Shown here piece after piece: positions 7,725 through 15,951 of a DNA stretch of 45,702 nt. Every line of letters starts with the position of its first letter. Position 1 is the stretch's first letter. The notes under the pieces were generated by a model. It was given only the letters and a program-made list of their open reading frames with translations, was not told the origin of the DNA and searched no databases. Origin of the DNA: Sphingobium ummariense RL-3 (lineage in GTDB: Bacteria > Pseudomonadota > Alphaproteobacteria > Sphingomonadales > Sphingomonadaceae); contig NZ_AUWY01000080.1 of NCBI RefSeq assembly GCF_000447205.1, positions 1 through 45,702 of the forward strand, in the 5' to 3' direction. The translations under genes and the position numbers were made by a program.

Positions 7725-9055
7725 CCGACCTTTTCATCATCGGTGCATCGGGTACCCGCGCCTATCGCACCGCGATGGCCGCGATCTCGGAAAATATCGC
7801 CAATGCCGGCACCGCCGGCTATTCGCGCCGGTCGGTGTCGACCATCGAGTCGGGATCGTCCACCTCCACCATGGCGACCTATGTCGCGCGGGCCAATTTC
7901 GGCGGCACGCAGGTGCGCAGCGTCGACCGCGCGAGCGATCCCTATCTCGACGCCTCGGTCCGCCTGACCGGCATGGCGCTGGGCAGTTCCACCGCGCGGC
8001 TGCGCTGGCTGTCGGACATGGAAACGGCGCTCAACGACACGGGCACCGGGATCGGCCAGCTGATGACGGGCATGTTCCAGAACATGGACAAGCTGGCCGC
8101 CAGCCCGTCCGATACGTCGTTGCGGGTGACGACGCTGGACAGCATCAACCGCGTCGCGCAGGCGTTCAACCAGACCGCCGCGGAGCTGAAGCAGCTGTCG
8201 GACGGCATCCACACCGAAGCGAAGGATTCGGTCCAGACCATCAACAGCGCGCTTTCCAACCTGGCCGACATCAACAACAGCCTGCTGCGCGCGCAGCCGG
8301 GGACGTCGGCCTATGCGCAGCTGCTCGACAGCCGCGACGCGGCCCTGCAGGATCTGTCGGAGAACCTGAACGTCGACATCAGCTTCGGCGCGCACGATTC
8401 CGCGCAGGTGAGCTTCAATGGCACAATGCTGGTTTCGGGCATCACGGCCACCTCGGTCGCGGTCAGCCAGAATAGCGACGGCACGCTGGCGCTGGCGACG
8501 GCGGACGGCACCGCCCTGCCCGCGCCGGCCAACGGCACGCTGGGCGGCCTGTTCGCGGCGGCGGGAACGGTGAAGGAACGCCGCGCCAGCCTGGATGCGC
8601 TGGCGCAGCAGTTCGTGACCGACCTCAACAAATGGCATGGCCAGGGCATGACCGACGACGGCAAGAGCGGCGAGCCGCTGCTGTCGGGCACGGACGCGAC
8701 CACGATCAAGGCGCTGGTCACCGACCCCAAGGCGCTGGCGACCCGGTCCAAGGACGGCACGCCCAACGGCAACCTGCTGACCGTCAATTCCACCCTGCGC
8801 GGCAGCGGCAGCGTGGAGCAGAACTGGACCGCCCTGATTTCGACCCATGCGAACCTGCTGGCGTCCACCAAGGACGAGCAGACGACGGCGCAGGGCCGCA
8901 ACGACCAGGCGGTCGCCGCGCGCGAGGCGGTGAGCGGCGTCGACCTGGACATGGAGGCGGCCGATCTGCTGCGCGTCCAGCAAGCCTATTCGGGCTGTGC
9001 CAAGGTGCTCCAGATCGCCAAGGAAACCGTCGATTCCATCCTGCAGATCATCTGA
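7721..9055 (+). CDS. flgK: FlgK, first hook-filament junction protein
   Basis: FlgK sits between hook and filament. The N-terminus MTDLFIIGASGTRAYRTAMAAISENIANAGTAGYSRRSV is the FlgK form of the rod/hook motif, and the C-terminus VSGVDLDMEAADLLRVQQAYSGCAKVLQIAKETVDSILQI matches the family. At 444 residues it is shorter than the enterobacterial protein (about 550), again suggesting reduced exposed domains. GGAGGG precedes the ATG, which overlaps the flgJ stop. Confidence 0.93.
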   Translation: MTDLFIIGASGTRAYRTAMAAISENIANAGTAGYSRRSVSTIESGSSTSTMATYVARANFGGTQVRSVDRASDPYLDASVRLTGMALGSSTARLRWLSDMETALNDTGTGIGQLMTGMFQNMDKLAASPSDTSLRVTTLDSINRVAQAFNQTAAELKQLSDGIHTEAKDSVQTINSALSNLADINNSLLRAQPGTSAYAQLLDSRDAALQDLSENLNVDISFGAHDSAQVSFNGTMLVSGITATSVAVSQNSDGTLALATADGTALPAPANGTLGGLFAAAGTVKERRASLDALAQQFVTDLNKWHGQGMTDDGKSGEPLLSGTDATTIKALVTDPKALATRSKDGTPNGNLLTVNSTLRGSGSVEQNWTALISTHANLLASTKDEQTTAQGRNDQAVAAREAVSGVDLDMEAADLLRVQQAYSGCAKVLQIAKETVDSILQII

Positions 9056-9073
9056 CACGAAAAGGGCTGAACC

Positions 9074-9919
9074 ATGGTCGGCATCACCAACAAGATCATG
9101 CTCGCGGAGATCCGGCGCCAGCAGCAGCTGTCGAAGAGCATCATCGACGGGCAGACCGCGATCTCGACGGGCATCACGCTGAACAAGCCGTCGGACAATT
9201 CGCTGGCCTGGGTGCAGGTGTCCGACATCGGCCGCGCACAGGCGCAGCAGGCCGCCTGGCAGACCAATGTCAGCTATGGCACGACCCGCGCCTCCAATGC
9301 CGAAGCCAATCTGGAGGAGGTCAACAACCTGCTGGTGCGCGCGCAGGAACTGCTGACGTCGGCCCGCAACGGCGCGCTGAACGATACCAGCCGCGCGGCC
9401 ATCGTCGAGGAGATGAAGACGATCCGCACGACGATCGGCGAGCTGTTCAATCAGAAGGATTATCAGGGCGTGCCGGTGTTCGACGACGGGCAGAGCGTGC
9501 TCGTCCCGGTCAGCCGCGGCCTCAACCTGGCGGTCGTCGGCACGCGGCAGGACGTGTCCGAAGGCGTCGACGTCGGGGGCAACAAGATGTCGATCGACAG
9601 CATATTGGATCAGGGCATCACCGCGCTGGAAGGCGGGGAGGACGGCGACATCGCCGACGCGCTGGACGCGGTACAGGCCGGGCAGAACCATGTCGTGGTC
9701 GAACGCGCCAAGCAGGGCGTGCGCAGCGACCGGCTGGACGTCGTGGGCACGCGCCTGACCGACGTCGACCTCGATCTCGACGAGCGGCGCCAGGGGCTTG
9801 AATCCACCGATCTCCCCACCGTGATCTCCACCGTGAAGAGCCAGCTCCTCCAGCTGGAGGCGGCTCAATCCGCCTTTGCCCGGATCAACCAGAAGACGCT
9901 GTTCGACCTGATCAGCTGA
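9074..9919 (+). CDS. flgL: FlgL, second hook-filament junction protein (flagellin-like)
   Basis: A 281-residue protein with flagellin-like N- and C-terminal coiled regions. The N-terminal half carries ISTGITLNKPSDNSLAWVQVSDIGRAQAQQ, the flagellin/FlgL signature, and the C-terminal end reads LQLEAAQSAFARINQKTLFDLIS, as in FlgL. It follows flgK by 18 bases and is the last gene of the long operon before a REP-like palindrome. Confidence 0.9.
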   Translation: MVGITNKIMLAEIRRQQQLSKSIIDGQTAISTGITLNKPSDNSLAWVQVSDIGRAQAQQAAWQTNVSYGTTRASNAEANLEEVNNLLVRAQELLTSARNGALNDTSRAAIVEEMKTIRTTIGELFNQKDYQGVPVFDDGQSVLVPVSRGLNLAVVGTRQDVSEGVDVGGNKMSIDSILDQGITALEGGEDGDIADALDAVQAGQNHVVVERAKQGVRSDRLDVVGTRLTDVDLDLDERRQGLESTDLPTVISTVKSQLLQLEAAQSAFARINQKTLFDLIS

Positions 9920-9934
9920 GGACGGGGCGGCCCG

Positions 9935-10036
9935 TTCCGTTCGTCCTGAGGTGCCGCTGGGCCTGTCGAAGGGGCGTATCGAAGCATGCCTGGATACGGG
10001 TCTTCGACAAGCTCAGCCCCTACTCAGCACGAAGGG
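9935..10036. repeat. REP-like palindromic pair after flgL
   Basis: Imperfect inverted copies of a GTCCTGAG...CCTGTCGAAGG unit face each other: CCTGTCGAAGGGG at 9962-9974 and TCTTCGACAAGCTCAGCCC at 10001-10019, with flanking TCGTCCTGAG and GCACGAAGGGG. I know this CTTCGACAAGCTCAG unit as a very abundant intergenic repeat in sphingomonads. It can fold into a long stem and may stabilise or end the flgB-flgL transcript. Confidence 0.7.
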
Positions 10037-10071
10037 GAAATATGGGCTCACCCACAAAAATCCCGCCGTCC

Positions 10072-10098
10072 TAAACCACCCGCTAACCAAGCCGTATT
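10072..10098 (+). promoter_or_regulatory. Possible sigma-28 (FliA) promoter of motAB
   Basis: TAAA at 10072-10075 and GCCG at 10091-10094 are separated by exactly 15 bases, the spacing of the FliA consensus TAAA-N15-GCCGATAA. The last four bases (TATT) do not match, so this is only the core. It lies 72 bases before the motA ATG, and motAB are late-class FliA targets in many bacteria. Confidence 0.35.
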
Positions 10099-10169
10099 AA
10101 CCAACTGACGAAGCGTCGCTGGCGACGCCCAACAAGTTGACGCCCAAGGGCAGAATTTCGGGGATATCC

Positions 10170-11033
10170 ATGTTCGCAGTCATCGGCCTTGTCGTCCTTC
10201 TGGGCATGGTGTTCGGCGGGTTCATCTTCACCGGGGGCGACATCGGCCCGGTGCTGCACGCTTTGCCGCACGAAATGATCATCATCGGCGGCGCCGCCGT
10301 CGGCGCGCTGATCATCGGCAATTCGGGCGCCGACCTGAAGGCGCTGGCCGGCGGCCTGGGCAAGGTGTTCAAGGGCCCCAAATACAAGAAGCAGGACTTT
10401 CTCGACTGCATCTTCCTGGTGAGCCGCCTGATGAAGACGCTGCGCGTCGAGGGGCCGGTGGCGCTGGAACCGCATATCGAGGATCCCGCCAGTTCCACCA
10501 TCTTCACCGAATATCCGCGCCTGATGGGCGACAAGACGCTGATCCACCTGATCAGCGACACGCTGCGCCTGGTCGTCGTGTCGTCCGGCACGCTCGATCC
10601 GCATGCGGTGGAGGAGGTCATGGACAACAGCCTGAAGACCCACCATCACGAAGCGCTGCGGCCGGCAGACAACCTGCAGGGGCTGGCCGACGCCCTCCCC
10701 GCGCTGGGCATCGTCGCGGCGGTGCTGGGCGTGGTGAAGACCATGGGGTCGATCGACCAGCCCCCCGCCATCCTGGGCGCGATGATCGGGTCCGCGCTGG
10801 TCGGAACCTTCCTGGGCGTGCTGCTGGCCTATGGCATGGTCAACCCCTTCGCCAACCGCTGCCGCAGCGTGATTGAGGCGGACGGCGCGATGTACCATGT
10901 CGTCAAGCAGATCATCATTGCGTCGCTGCACGGCCATCCCCAGCCGCTGGTGATCGAGGCCGCACGTTCCAGCCTGACCCACGCGAACCAGCCGGCCTTC
11001 GCCGAAGTGTTCGACGGCATGCGGGGCAAATAA
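10170..11033 (+). CDS. motA: MotA, flagellar motor stator channel protein
   Basis: A 287-residue MotA of normal length. Membrane segments are FAVIGLVVLLGMVFGGFIF, EMIIIGGAAVGALII, ADALPALGIVAAVLGVVKTMG and AMIGSALVGTFLGVLLAYGMVNPFA, with the long cytoplasmic loop between the second and third containing the charged stretch that meets FliG. MotA and MotB form the proton-driven stator. I chose ATG 10170 (GGGGA upstream) rather than a TTG at 10137, which would place charged residues before the first helix. The gap to motB is 3 bases. Confidence 0.93.
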   Translation: MFAVIGLVVLLGMVFGGFIFTGGDIGPVLHALPHEMIIIGGAAVGALIIGNSGADLKALAGGLGKVFKGPKYKKQDFLDCIFLVSRLMKTLRVEGPVALEPHIEDPASSTIFTEYPRLMGDKTLIHLISDTLRLVVVSSGTLDPHAVEEVMDNSLKTHHHEALRPADNLQGLADALPALGIVAAVLGVVKTMGSIDQPPAILGAMIGSALVGTFLGVLLAYGMVNPFANRCRSVIEADGAMYHVVKQIIIASLHGHPQPLVIEAARSSLTHANQPAFAEVFDGMRGK

Positions 11034-11036
11034 GCC

Positions 11037-12086
11037 ATGGCGGAAAAGAAGCGCGGGGCGAACGAGCCCGAGCCCCGGCCGATCATCGTCAAGAAGATCG
11101 TCGTCGAGGGGCATGGCGGCCATCATGGCGGCGCCTGGAAGGTCGCCTATGCCGACTTCGTGACGGCGATGATGGCCTTCTTCCTGCTGATGTGGCTGCT
11201 CGGCGCGACGACCGAGAAGCAGCGCAAGGCGCTGGCCGACTATTTCACGCCGACGCTGGTGGAGCTGAAGATGGCGTCCGCCGGCGCGACCGGCCTGATG
11301 GGCGGCGACAGCCTGATGGCCAAGGAGAATTATCCCACCACCGGCGGCCAGGGCACGCTGTCCATCACCATCCCGCGCGACGCCACCGGCACCAAGGACC
11401 AGGGCGGCAAGGCGATGCGGGCGGCCGACCGGCAGAAGTTCGAATCGATCAAGAAGGATCTGGAAGCGCGCATGACCCGCAAGGGCATGGCGAAGCTGCG
11501 CAAGAACGTCCGCTTTACCGAGACGCGCGAGGGGCTGCGCATCGACCTGATCGACGAGGCCGATTTCGCGATGTTCGCGATGGGCACCGACCGGCTGGTG
11601 CCGCAGGCCCGCGCGCTGGTGGCCGAGGTGGCGCAGGTCGTCCAGACCATGCCCAACCCGCTGATCGTGCGCGGTCATACCGACGGGCTGCCCTATGCGG
11701 CGGGGCGGACGATGAACAACTGGATGCTGTCTTCCGCCCGCGCCGAGGCGACGCGCAAGGCGCTGGCCGAAACCGGCGTGGGCAATGAGCGCTTTGCCCG
11801 GATCGAGGGCGTCGCCGACCGCGAGCCTTTCGTGAAGGGCGACGCCTATGACCCGCGCAACCGGCGCATGTCGATCATCCTGGGCTGGACGCGTGGCGGG
11901 ACGCCCGGCGACGACAGCGGCATGGACGCGGAGACGAAGGCGGCGATCCGCGAACGCGACGAGCCGCGCCGGGTGGCGAGGGAAGAAGCGCAGAGGCTCG
12001 ACATGGGCGGCACCGGCCTTCCCGCGGGAGCCGCGCTGATCAACCCGACGGCGCCGGGGACGTCGAACAAGCCGGGCAAGCATTGA
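11037..12086 (+). CDS. motB: MotB, flagellar motor stator, peptidoglycan-anchored
   Basis: A 349-residue MotB. The single membrane segment AYADFVTAMMAFFLLMWLL carries the proton-accepting aspartate at residue 40. The periplasmic part ends in an OmpA-like peptidoglycan-binding domain with IVRGHTDGLPYA and a downstream NRRMSIILGW. After it comes a charged tail of about 60 residues rich in Arg/Glu and then Gly/Pro. It pairs with motA directly upstream. It is distinct from the shorter MotB-like protein at 328. Confidence 0.94.
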   Translation: MAEKKRGANEPEPRPIIVKKIVVEGHGGHHGGAWKVAYADFVTAMMAFFLLMWLLGATTEKQRKALADYFTPTLVELKMASAGATGLMGGDSLMAKENYPTTGGQGTLSITIPRDATGTKDQGGKAMRAADRQKFESIKKDLEARMTRKGMAKLRKNVRFTETREGLRIDLIDEADFAMFAMGTDRLVPQARALVAEVAQVVQTMPNPLIVRGHTDGLPYAAGRTMNNWMLSSARAEATRKALAETGVGNERFARIEGVADREPFVKGDAYDPRNRRMSIILGWTRGGTPGDDSGMDAETKAAIRERDEPRRVAREEAQRLDMGGTGLPAGAALINPTAPGTSNKPGKH

Positions 12087-12160
12087 GACATGGCGGTGCC
12101 GTTGCTTGTGATGCCTGGCATGGGATAGTGTCGGCTGGGGCTCCCATCATTGCCCCTTTG

Positions 12161-12249
12161 TCATGCTGAACTTGTTTCAGCATCCATCCTTCCCCCGGGA
12201 GCGGTAGCTTGATCCGGAGAAATGGACCCTGAAACAAGTTCAGGGTGAC
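12161..12249. repeat. REP-like inverted pair between motB and the sensor kinase
   Basis: ATGCTGAA-CTTGT-TTCAGCAT at 12163-12183 and CCCTGAA-ACAAG-TTCAGGG at 12227-12245 are each palindromic and are inverted copies of each other. They fill the 199-bp space between two convergent genes and probably act as a two-way terminator or mRNA-stabilising element. The CTGAACTTGTTTCAG unit is, to my knowledge, a common sphingomonad intergenic repeat and is different from the one at 9935. I see no gene in the remainder of this gap. Confidence 0.7.
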
Positions 12250-12285
12250 GACGGTGTGGAGGGCAATCCGGAATCGATGGGGAAC

Positions 12286-13638
12286 TCAGGCCGGCAGCAC
12301 CAGGCTCGCCTCCAGCCCGCCGCCGGCGCGGTTTGCGAGCCGCAGTTCGCCATGATGCTCGGCCATGATCGCGCGGACCAGCGCGAGGCCGAGGCCCGCG
12401 CCGCCGGTCTCACGGTTGCGCGAGCCTTCCAGGCGGGTGAAGGGTTCCATCATCTCGGCCATGCGGCTCTCGTCGATGCCCGGGCCTTCGTCCGCGACGA
12501 CGAGCCGCACCTCGGCCTCCTCTTTCTCCACCCGCACATGGGCGCGGTCGCCATAGACGATGGCGTTTTCGATGAGGTTGCGCAGCGCGCGGCGGATCTG
12601 CTGCGGGCGGACATTGGCGACGGCCCGGTCGGCATCCTCCATGTCGACGGGCGAGCCCAGCTCGATGAAATCCTCCACCACCGCGTCCGCGAGCGAGGAG
12701 AGATCGACCTTCTGCGCCGTTTCCGTGTTCCGCCCGGCGCGTGCGAGCGACAATATATCCTCGAGCATGCGGTTCATCTCGTCGATCGTTTCGGACATGC
12801 GGGCGCGCTCGCCTTCGTCCTCCACCGATTCCGCCCGGACGCGCAGCGAGGCGAGCGGGGTGCGCAGGTCGTGGCCGATCGCGCCCAGCATGCGGTCCTT
12901 CTCGTTAAGCATCGCGAAGATGCGCGAGCGCATGGCGTTGAAGGCGGTGGTGAGCTCACGCACGTCGCCCGGGCCGCGCTCGTCCACCGGGTCGGCCGCG
13001 CCGGTCTCGGCGAACTGCCGCGCGGAGCCGGTCAGCTGCTTGAGCGGCCGCGCCAGCCGGCGGCCGACCCAGAGCAGCGGCAGCAGGACGATGACGTAAA
13101 GGATCACCGTCTGCCCCATCAGCCAGCCGCCGAAGCGCGGCGGCGGGCCGCCGGTGCGTACCTGCGTCACCACCCATTTGCCGGGCTCAAATTCGGCCGC
13201 CATCATCAGGCGCGTGGGCTGATATTCGCGGCGCACCTCGCCATAGGCGCGCAGGCGGACCCGTTCCCAGCGGCGCAGCGGCAGCGGCTTGTCGTCCTGC
13301 GCTACGCGCACGGAGAGGATGCGGAGGCCGATATCCTCGAACATGGCCCTGGCGCGGCGCGCGACGTCGGGGCGGGGCTGTCCCGTCAGCGAGGGCGTGC
13401 CCGTGACGAAGCGCGCGCGGGGGCGGTCGCTGTCGGCCTTTTCCGGGCGCGACGGCCGATTGTCGAGCGCGTCGACGATCCGGTAGACCGCCGGGGCGGT
13501 CTGCCCCGTCAGCTCCAGCCGGTTGCGTTCCCGCAGCAGGAAGGCGAAGTTGATCGCCTGCGCGACGAACAGCGCGATGGCGACCAGCAGGATGATCTGG
13601 CCGACCAGACTCTGCGGCCACAGGCGCAGTCGCCTCAC
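12286..13638 (-). CDS. Sensor histidine kinase, EnvZ-like
   Basis: An inner-membrane kinase of 450 residues. Segments in order: TM1 (about 12-34, GQIILLVAIALFVAQAINFAFLL); a periplasmic domain of about 130 residues; TM2 (TVILYVIVLLPLLWVG); HAMP; the phosphoacceptor H-box GHDLRTPL with His 256; N-box RRALRNLIENAIVYG; G1 VADEGPGID; and GGAGLGLALVRAI as G2. The GTG start overlaps the regulator stop (GTGA), with AGAGG upstream. It phosphorylates the OmpR-type regulator encoded just before it. The signal is unknown. Confidence 0.9.
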   Translation of the reverse strand: MRRLRLWPQSLVGQIILLVAIALFVAQAINFAFLLRERNRLELTGQTAPAVYRIVDALDNRPSRPEKADSDRPRARFVTGTPSLTGQPRPDVARRARAMFEDIGLRILSVRVAQDDKPLPLRRWERVRLRAYGEVRREYQPTRLMMAAEFEPGKWVVTQVRTGGPPPRFGGWLMGQTVILYVIVLLPLLWVGRRLARPLKQLTGSARQFAETGAADPVDERGPGDVRELTTAFNAMRSRIFAMLNEKDRMLGAIGHDLRTPLASLRVRAESVEDEGERARMSETIDEMNRMLEDILSLARAGRNTETAQKVDLSSLADAVVEDFIELGSPVDMEDADRAVANVRPQQIRRALRNLIENAIVYGDRAHVRVEKEEAEVRLVVADEGPGIDESRMAEMMEPFTRLEGSRNRETGGAGLGLALVRAIMAEHHGELRLANRAGGGLEASLVLPA

Positions 13639-14354
13639 AGCTTGCGGACCTCTGCGGCGAGCGTGTAGCCGCCGCCCCATACCGTCTTGATCAGCGTCGG
13701 GTTCTTGGGATCGGGCTCGATCTTCTTGCGCAGGCGGCTGATCTGGTTGTCGATCGCGCGGTCGAAGGCGTTGGCCTCCCGCCCCTGGGTGATGTCGAGC
13801 AGCTGGTCGCGGCTCAGCACCTGGTTAGGCCGCGTGGCGAAGGCCATCATGAGGTTGTATTCCGCCGTCGACAGCGGCAGCCCTACCCCCTCTGCATCGA
13901 CCAGGGTGCGCTCCTGCGTCTTGAGCAGCCAGCCGGCGAAAGCGTAGGTGGCGCCGTCGGGCGCGGTCACCCGCTGCCCGCCGGTGGCGACGCGGCGGAA
14001 GATGACCTTGATCCGCGCGACCAGCTCGCGCGGAGAAAAGGGCTTCAGCACATAGTCGTCCGCGCCCATCTCAAGCCCGACAATCCGGTCCGTTTCCTCC
14101 GACTTGGCGGTGAGCAGGATGACCGGGATCTCGCTGGTCTCGCGAATATGGCGGCAGAGCGACAGCCCGTCCTCGCCCGGCATCATGATGTCGAGTACGA
14201 CGAGGTCGATGGCGCTGGCGCTCAGGCGCAGCCGCGCGTCGGCGGCATTGTCGACCGCCGTCACCCGAAAGCCGTTGCGCGAGAGATATTGCGCCAGCGG
14301 CTCGCGGATCGAGCGCTCGTCATCGACGAGCAGCAGATGGGGACGTTCGCTCAT
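13635..14354 (-). CDS. OmpR-family response regulator
   Basis: A 239-residue two-domain regulator. The receiver domain has the acidic pair DDE (11-13), phosphoacceptor Asp 55 in LVVLDIMMPGEDG and Lys 104 in YVLKPF. The C-terminal winged helix includes STAEYNLMMAFATRPNQVLSRDQLLDITQGREANAFDRAIDNQISRLRKKIE. It is the partner of the downstream kinase, with overlapping stop and start. I take ATG 14354 as the start; a GTG at 14372 would add six residues, and neither has a convincing ribosome site. The targets are not visible. Confidence 0.9.
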   Translation of the reverse strand: MSERPHLLLVDDERSIREPLAQYLSRNGFRVTAVDNAADARLRLSASAIDLVVLDIMMPGEDGLSLCRHIRETSEIPVILLTAKSEETDRIVGLEMGADDYVLKPFSPRELVARIKVIFRRVATGGQRVTAPDGATYAFAGWLLKTQERTLVDAEGVGLPLSTAEYNLMMAFATRPNQVLSRDQLLDITQGREANAFDRAIDNQISRLRKKIEPDPKNPTLIKTVWGGGYTLAAEVRKL

Positions 14355-14387
14355 AGGAGGCTTTTCTGTCACGCCTTGGCGGGAGTT

Positions 14388-14422
14388 GGAAGGGCGAAGG
14401 CGGGGGCAGCCTTCGCCCTTCC
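14388..14422 (-). terminator. Strong hairpin between the EF-hand gene and the regulator
   Basis: GGAAGGGCGAAGGC (14388-14401) pairs perfectly with GCCTTCGCCCTTCC (14409-14422) around a 7-base loop. It lies about 70 bases after the EF-hand gene and 34 bases before the regulator ATG. No T tract follows in the leftward direction, so it may be a weak terminator, an attenuator or an mRNA stabiliser. Confidence 0.5.
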
Positions 14423-14492
14423 ATGACGGGCCGCCGCCGGCCGGCGCTGTCCAGGGGGAGGAAAACAGCGCGGGGCGGCGACCACTTCCTTG

Positions 14493-15101
14493 TCAGCTCA
14501 CGGGCTTTTCCGCCTTGCGGTTCTGCCACTGGCTGCGCATCGCGTCGCGTGCGGTCTTCATCTCGTCGGCCGTCACGCTGCCGTCGTGGTTGGCGTCCGC
14601 CTTGTCGAACATCGCCAGCGGGCGGGCCATGAACTCGTCGCGGGTGACGGTGCCGTCTGCCATCGCCTGGCGGGTTCCCATCATGCCCATGGGCCGGCCC
14701 CCGTGGCGGCGGGCGCCCCAGCGCTTGCCTGCGGATGCGCCGTCCTGGCGCGCATTGGCAGCGGCGGTGAACTCCGCCTTGCTGATCTGGCCGCTATTGT
14801 CGGCATCCAGCCGAGCGAAGCGGGCGTCGAGCCGCTGGGCGCGCGCCTGCTCCCGGTCTTCCTTGGTCAGCTTGCCGTCCTTGTTGACGTCCATCTTCGC
14901 GAAGCGGGCGTCGAGCGCGGCGGTCAGTTCCGCCTTGGTGATGGTGCCGTCCTTGTTGGCATCAGCCATCATCATCGGGCCGCCGCGCATGCCGCGCGCA
15001 CCACCCGGCCCTTCAGGCTGGGCGAAGGCGAGGTGCGAGGCAGCGAGGCCGCCGACGAACAGCGATCCCAGCGCTACCGTGCCAAAAAATTTGCGGATCA
15101 T
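14493..15101 (-). CDS. Secreted EF-hand calcium-binding protein
   Basis: A 202-residue exported protein: signal peptide to about residue 27 (FVGGLAASHLAFA), then four good EF-hand loops at about 47-58 (DANKDGTITKAE), 71-82 (DVNKDGKLTKED), 99-110 (DADNSGQISKAE) and 169-180 (DANHDGSVTADE), plus a degenerate one near 148-156. A Gly/Arg/Met-rich linker separates the third from the last. AAGGAAG precedes the ATG at 15101; an upstream in-frame ATG at 15164 would spoil the signal peptide. The function, probably calcium binding in the periplasm, is inferred only from the motifs. It precedes the two-component genes on the same strand. Confidence 0.85.
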   Translation of the reverse strand: MIRKFFGTVALGSLFVGGLAASHLAFAQPEGPGGARGMRGGPMMMADANKDGTITKAELTAALDARFAKMDVNKDGKLTKEDREQARAQRLDARFARLDADNSGQISKAEFTAAANARQDGASAGKRWGARRHGGRPMGMMGTRQAMADGTVTRDEFMARPLAMFDKADANHDGSVTADEMKTARDAMRSQWQNRKAEKPVS

Positions 15102-15226
15102 TCCAGTCTTCCTTCCAGTGTCTTTACGGACGGCGGTGCCGTCCCTGGAGCCACTTATCGGCAAGACTTGTCCCGCAACTTTGTCATGTCACGCGGGAAT
15201 GTGTCGCAAAGTGTAATCGGCCGACG

Positions 15227-15880
15227 TCAGGCGGCGATCATCCCGCGTGCGCGGGCGGTGGCCTGCTGCGTATCGACCGCCAGCTTCTTGACCTCCGCGG
15301 CGACGACGGAAAAGCCCTGCCCCGCCTCCCCCGCCCGCGCCGCCTCGATCGAGGCGTTGAGGGCAAGCAGGTTCGTCTGGCGTGCGATGCCGGCTATGGT
15401 ATCGACGATGGCGCTGACTTCGGCCAGCACCTGCTCGACCCCAGCGCGGCGGTGGCTTTCCTGCTGGTGCAACCGCTGCTCCGCATCCTCGCGGGCCGCG
15501 ATGGCGCGCCGCTCCTCGCTGATGTCATGGGCAAACTTGATGACGCCGAGTTGTTCGCCATTGTCACCGAATATCGGGTTGTAGCTGCCACGGATCCATA
15601 TCTCCCGGCCCTGCGCGTCCAGCCGGCTGTATGCGCCGGTGTCGAACTGGCCCGAGAGCAGGCGGTCCCAGAAGGCGCGATAGTCGGCGGAGCGAGCATA
15701 ATCGGGCTCGCAGAAGAGCCGATGATGGCGACCGACAACCTGTTCGAAGCTGTAGCCGAACAGGTTGAGGAAATTGTCGTTAGCGCCGGTCAGGCAGCAA
15801 TTGCAGTCGAAGGTGACGATGGCAGTCGATCGGTCGATCGCGCGCCAGAATGAATCAGCTTCGACTTCAATTCCTTGCAT
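15227..15880 (-). CDS. Soluble PAS domain protein with a chemoreceptor tip segment
   Basis: A 217-residue cytoplasmic protein. Residues about 10-125 form a PAS domain with a PAC end ([35 protein letters not shown]). A short helical linker follows, then about 50 residues of methyl-accepting chemotaxis signalling domain, including the hairpin tip [44 protein letters not shown]. There is no membrane segment or HAMP, and the returning helix is short, ending [14 protein letters not shown] stands 7 bases before the ATG. It probably senses redox or a small ligand and may join chemoreceptor arrays. Only the N-terminal half of the signalling hairpin is complete. Confidence 0.85.
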   Translation of the reverse strand: MQGIEVEADSFWRAIDRSTAIVTFDCNCCLTGANDNFLNLFGYSFEQVVGRHHRLFCEPDYARSADYRAFWDRLLSGQFDTGAYSRLDAQGREIWIRGSYNPIFGDNGEQLGVIKFAHDISEERRAIAAREDAEQRLHQQESHRRAGVEQVLAEVSAIVDTIAGIARQTNLLALNASIEAARAGEAGQGFSVVAAEVKKLAVDTQQATARARGMIAA

Positions 15881-15951
15881 TCCAGTACCTCCATTTCGGA
15901 GGCATATCGCCGTAAGGTTAACGGGTCGCTAACCTACGCTCCGCGCGACCG

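Noticed and set aside
6211..9868. Long minus-strand reading frames opposite flgI to flgL (442 and 851 residues)
   Set aside because: Low-complexity Arg/Gly/Ala/His-rich translations, the usual antisense shadow of GC-rich genes with G/C third positions; the plus-strand genes are certain.
10083..12083. 666-residue minus-strand frame opposite motAB
   Set aside because: Shadow of motA and motB with the same unrealistic composition.
15895..15935. Small inverted repeat AGGTTA...TAACCT before the PAS gene
   Set aside because: Only six-base arms around a 9-base loop; too short to call an operator or terminator.
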